A stretch of 5,050 bases of DNA from DATEPR01 sp036503065 (lineage in GTDB: Bacteria; Actinomycetota; Actinomycetes; Mycobacteriales; Pseudonocardiaceae), in NCBI GenBank assembly GCA_036503065.1, contig DASXXM010000698.1, positions 1 through 5,050 of the forward strand. The letters are read 5' to 3'. Positions 3,208 through 5,050 of this stretch are shown one piece after another. The position numbers and the translations under genes are program-made. The number at the start of each line of letters is the position of its first letter. Positions within the stretch are counted from its first letter, which is position 1. The notes under the pieces were generated by a model, which was not told the DNA's origin, did not search any database, and saw only the letters and a program-made list of their open reading frames with translations.

Positions 3208-5050
3208 TTATGAGGCGGGCACGAGGGTCCAGTTCTGGTTGGGTCCACCGTTGGCGGGGAACTGGATCACGGCGGCACCGTCGGACAGCGAGCCGTTGGT
3301 GTCGTCGGCCACCTGGCCGTCGTACTGGCTGACGATCCGCACCTGGTCGGGCCCGGCGTCCGCGAGTTGCCAACGGCTGTTGGTGTTCCCGTCGTCGTGG
3401 TACTGGATCAGTTGGGTGCCGGCGTTCGTGGTCGGGCCGGGGATGTTGAGCAGCTTGCCGCTCCTGACGTTCGTGATCGTGTCGAAGCCGCCGCCCGCCG
3501 CGCGCACGAACCACTGCTGGTCCGTGCCTCCGTTGTCCTGCCACTGCAACACGGTCGCGGCGTCCGCGGTCGAGTCGCCGTTGACGTCCATCCGGCCGCC
3601 ACTCACGCCGTTGACCAGTTTGTACGGCGTGTTCGGGTCCGGCTCCGGCACGAGTTTCCACTGCTGGCCTGCGGCGCTGGACGTGGTCTGCTGCACCACC
3701 TTCGCACCTGACACGTCCACGGCGAGGCCGTCGGAGCGGCCGGTCAGGGTGTAGCCGCCGCTGACCTGCCACTGCGCGTTGATGCCGTTGTCGTCCGGCC
3801 ACTGGATTAGCTGCGTGCCAACGGTTGTTGACCCGTTCGGAATGTTCAACACCTGTCCACTTGCGACGTTGACGACCTTGTAGTAGCCGTCCCCGGTCGA
3901 CACGAGCTGCCACTGCTGGTCCGCGGCACCCGTCCCGGCTGCCTGCACCACACCCGCGCCCGCGCCGCCGGTCACGTCGAGGAACTGGCCGCTCGCCGTG
4001 TTCACGATGCCGTAGTGCATTGCCGTGTAATGGAAACCGCCCGCCGGTGTGACCCGCAGCAGGCGGGAGGCGTGCGCGTTGAGCGTGGCCGAGAACGAGC
4101 CGCTCGACGTGCCAACGTCCGTGTGGCTCCACAGGTCCCGCACCGCCGCCGAGCCGGCGAAGCCGACGTCGGTCCAGTTCGCGGTGACGGTCGCGGCAGA
4201 TCCACCAAGATTGAACAACGCGACGGTGTAGCTGCCGTCGCCGTTGGCTGCCACCCACACCTGCTGCTGGCTGGTCTGGTCGACCGGATGCCCGGGGTGC
4301 CCGTGCTGGTCGACGGCGAGCACCTCGTCGTTGGTGAGCAGGCCGAGGTCCGTGGCGTCCAGATGGGTCAGGTCGACGCCCAGCACGAGCGGCGCGTTCG
4401 CCATCGCCCACAGCGTGAGCTGGGTCTGCCGCTCGTCGACGGTCAGCCCGTCGTTGCCGCCATTGCCCACCTCGACCGAGTCCAGGTCGTTCCAGCCGCC
4501 GGCACCGGCGAACCGCGTCCACGCCGGGTCGTCGGTGAACCGGGCGGCCACGTTGTTCCAGTCGGTCAACGGGTACGAAGTGGACGAGCAGTAGCACTCC
4601 ACGTCACCCTCGATCCGCCAGCCGTTCGCGTACTGCCGCCACACGGCACCGTTGTGCACGTCCAGCGAGTTGGACAGCTCGAAGTGGATCGGCCTGCTAC
4701 TCAGGGTCAATGCCCGTGACCAGTGCTGGATGTCCGCGATGTCGCCGTCGCCAACGCCGTCCAGCTTCAGGTAGTCGACACCCCACGACGCGAGCAGGTT
4801 CGCCCACGAGTTCAGGAACGCTTGTGCCGCAACGGGATTGCGGTTGTAGTCGATGAAGTACATCGAGCCGTTGCCGAAGTTGTAGTTGGTCTCGAAGCTC
4901 GTCGTATTCGAGACGATGTCCCGCGCGTGGAAGCTGGTGCCCTCGATCGGGGTGTTCTGCTGGTAGGCGGCGACCGGGATGCCCGGCGTCAGGTACATGC
5001 CGAACTTCTCGCCGAGCGAGTGCACGTAGCTCGCCACGGCGGCCATGCCG
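3208..5050 (-). CDS. GH27 alpha-galactosidase-type glycoside hydrolase with duplicated ricin-type lectin domain (5' end outside window)
   Basis: The partial protein has 612 residues counted from an internal Met at 5044-5046. The frame continues past the edge, and the Met aligns with the family's internal ...GM..L..YVH..G.KFG, so it is not the start. The (beta/alpha)8 domain shows YLKLDG with presumed nucleophile Asp96, GWRIEGD with presumed acid/base Asp148 (W-R-x3-D as in human alpha-Gal A), and GGWNDLDSVEVGNGG (about 183-197) followed by LWAMANAPLVLGVDL. A beta-sandwich covers about 255-333. Two ricin/CBM13-like modules follow (about 347-466 and 475-608) with six QxW-type motifs. It would hydrolyse a terminal alpha-galactoside or a related sugar such as beta-L-arabinopyranoside, probably outside the cell. 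The signal peptide would be off-window. Departures from typical alpha-galactosidases are VGD where human enzyme has CYC after the nucleophile Asp-Gly, and WNDLD for WNDPD. Exact substrate is therefore uncertain. Confidence 0.9.
   Translation of the reverse strand, partial: GMAAVASYVHSLGEKFGMYLTPGIPVAAYQQNTPIEGTSFHARDIVSNTTSFETNYNFGNGSMYFIDYNRNPVAAQAFLNSWANLLASWGVDYLKLDGVGDGDIADIQHWSRALTLSSRPIHFELSNSLDVHNGAVWRQYANGWRIEGDVECYCSSTSYPLTDWNNVAARFTDDPAWTRFAGAGGWNDLDSVEVGNGGNDGLTVDERQTQLTLWAMANAPLVLGVDLTHLDATDLGLLTNDEVLAVDQHGHPGHPVDQTSQQQVWVAANGDGSYTVALFNLGGSAATVTANWTDVGFAGSAAVRDLWSHTDVGTSSGSFSATLNAHASRLLRVTPAGGFHYTAMHYGIVNTASGQFLDVTGGAGAGVVQAAGTGAADQQWQLVSTGDGYYKVVNVASGQVLNIPNGSTTVGTQLIQWPDDNGINAQWQVSGGYTLTGRSDGLAVDVSGAKVVQQTTSSAAGQQWKLVPEPDPNTPYKLVNGVSGGRMDVNGDSTADAATVLQWQDNGGTDQQWFVRAAGGGFDTITNVRSGKLLNIPGPTTNAGTQLIQYHDDGNTNSRWQLADAGPDQVRIVSQYDGQVADDTNGSLSDGAAVIQFPANGGPNQNWTLVPAS
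3223..3624 (-). repeat. Ricin-type lectin module, second copy (protein-level repeat)
   Basis: This encodes residues about 475-608. Alpha is LVNGVSGGRMDV...QQW, beta is ITNVRSGKLLNIPGP...SRW, and gamma is IVSQYDGQVADD...QNW near the C-terminus. The beta subdomain shares the LNIP...GTQLIQ pattern with the first copy, offset by about 132 residues. The second QxW is degenerate (SRW). A short PEPDPNTP linker separates the two modules. Confidence 0.85.
3649..4008 (-). repeat. Ricin-type lectin module, first copy (protein-level repeat)
   Basis: This encodes residues about 347-466 of the GH27 protein as three subdomains. Alpha is IVNTASGQFLDV...QQW, beta is VVNVASGQVLNIPNG...AQW, and gamma is YTLTGRSDGLAVDV...QQW. 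It is a beta-trefoil carbohydrate-binding fold with QxW cores, expected to anchor the enzyme to polysaccharide. Its beta subdomain closely matches that of the second copy, which points to tandem duplication. Confidence 0.85.

Noticed and set aside
1886..3754. 622-codon open frame on the + strand overlapping the DUF1015 gene and the GH27 gene
   Set aside because: It is rich in Arg/Gly/Pro/Ala with no recognisable motifs, and it runs across two genes with convincing family signatures. It is a typical GC-rich shadow frame.
3131..4597. 488-codon open frame on the - strand in another frame of the GH27 gene
   Set aside because: It is very Arg-rich, has no domains, and is displaced by the well-supported GH27 and ricin frame.
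5044..5046. ATG as the start of the GH27 gene
   Set aside because: The frame stays open to the window edge, and the residues match an internal GH27 segment, so the true start lies beyond the window.

Overview
This is high-GC actinobacterial DNA, with GC-rich third codon positions and a GTG start. Gene order, domain style and the low-complexity in-gene repeats would fit Pseudonocardiaceae (Lentzea/Saccharothrix/Amycolatopsis-like). The family-level guess is inference from memory and is not proven by the sequence.

Layout. Positions 1-1844 hold the 3' half of the conserved chromosome-segregation/RNA-modification locus on the + strand: the last codons of scpA, complete scpB, then complete rluB. 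These three overlap one another (4 bp and 8-20 bp), so they are almost certainly one translationally coupled operon. After a 69-bp gap containing a short inverted repeat comes a + strand DUF1015-family gene (1914-3182). Only 25 bp beyond its stop, a convergent - strand gene enters from the right edge (3208-5050, 5' end outside the window). It encodes a GH27 (alpha-galactosidase-type) glycoside hydrolase with a C-terminal beta-sandwich and a duplicated ricin-type (CBM13-like) lectin module, probably secreted. There is no gene-free stretch over 300 bases, and I found no tRNA, rRNA, CRISPR array or mobile-element gene.

How the genes relate. ScpA and ScpB are the kleisin and winged-helix partners of SMC condensin. 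RluB-type pseudouridine synthase is their classic genomic neighbour. The DUF1015 protein has no established role that I can state. The GH27-lectin enzyme belongs to extracellular polysaccharide use and is functionally unrelated to the others.

What stands out. Three adjacent + strand genes (scpB, rluB, DUF1015) each carry a short-period repeat array in a probably disordered or loop segment. The most striking is in scpB: about eight copies of a palindrome-like motif, GAGAGCANTGCTCTC, packed into about 130 bp. Two copies are perfect, and the copies fall in all three reading frames. The conserved unit is therefore the DNA (or RNA) and not the peptide. This is my best candidate for something undescribed. 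I do not see a complete new defence or metabolic system here.
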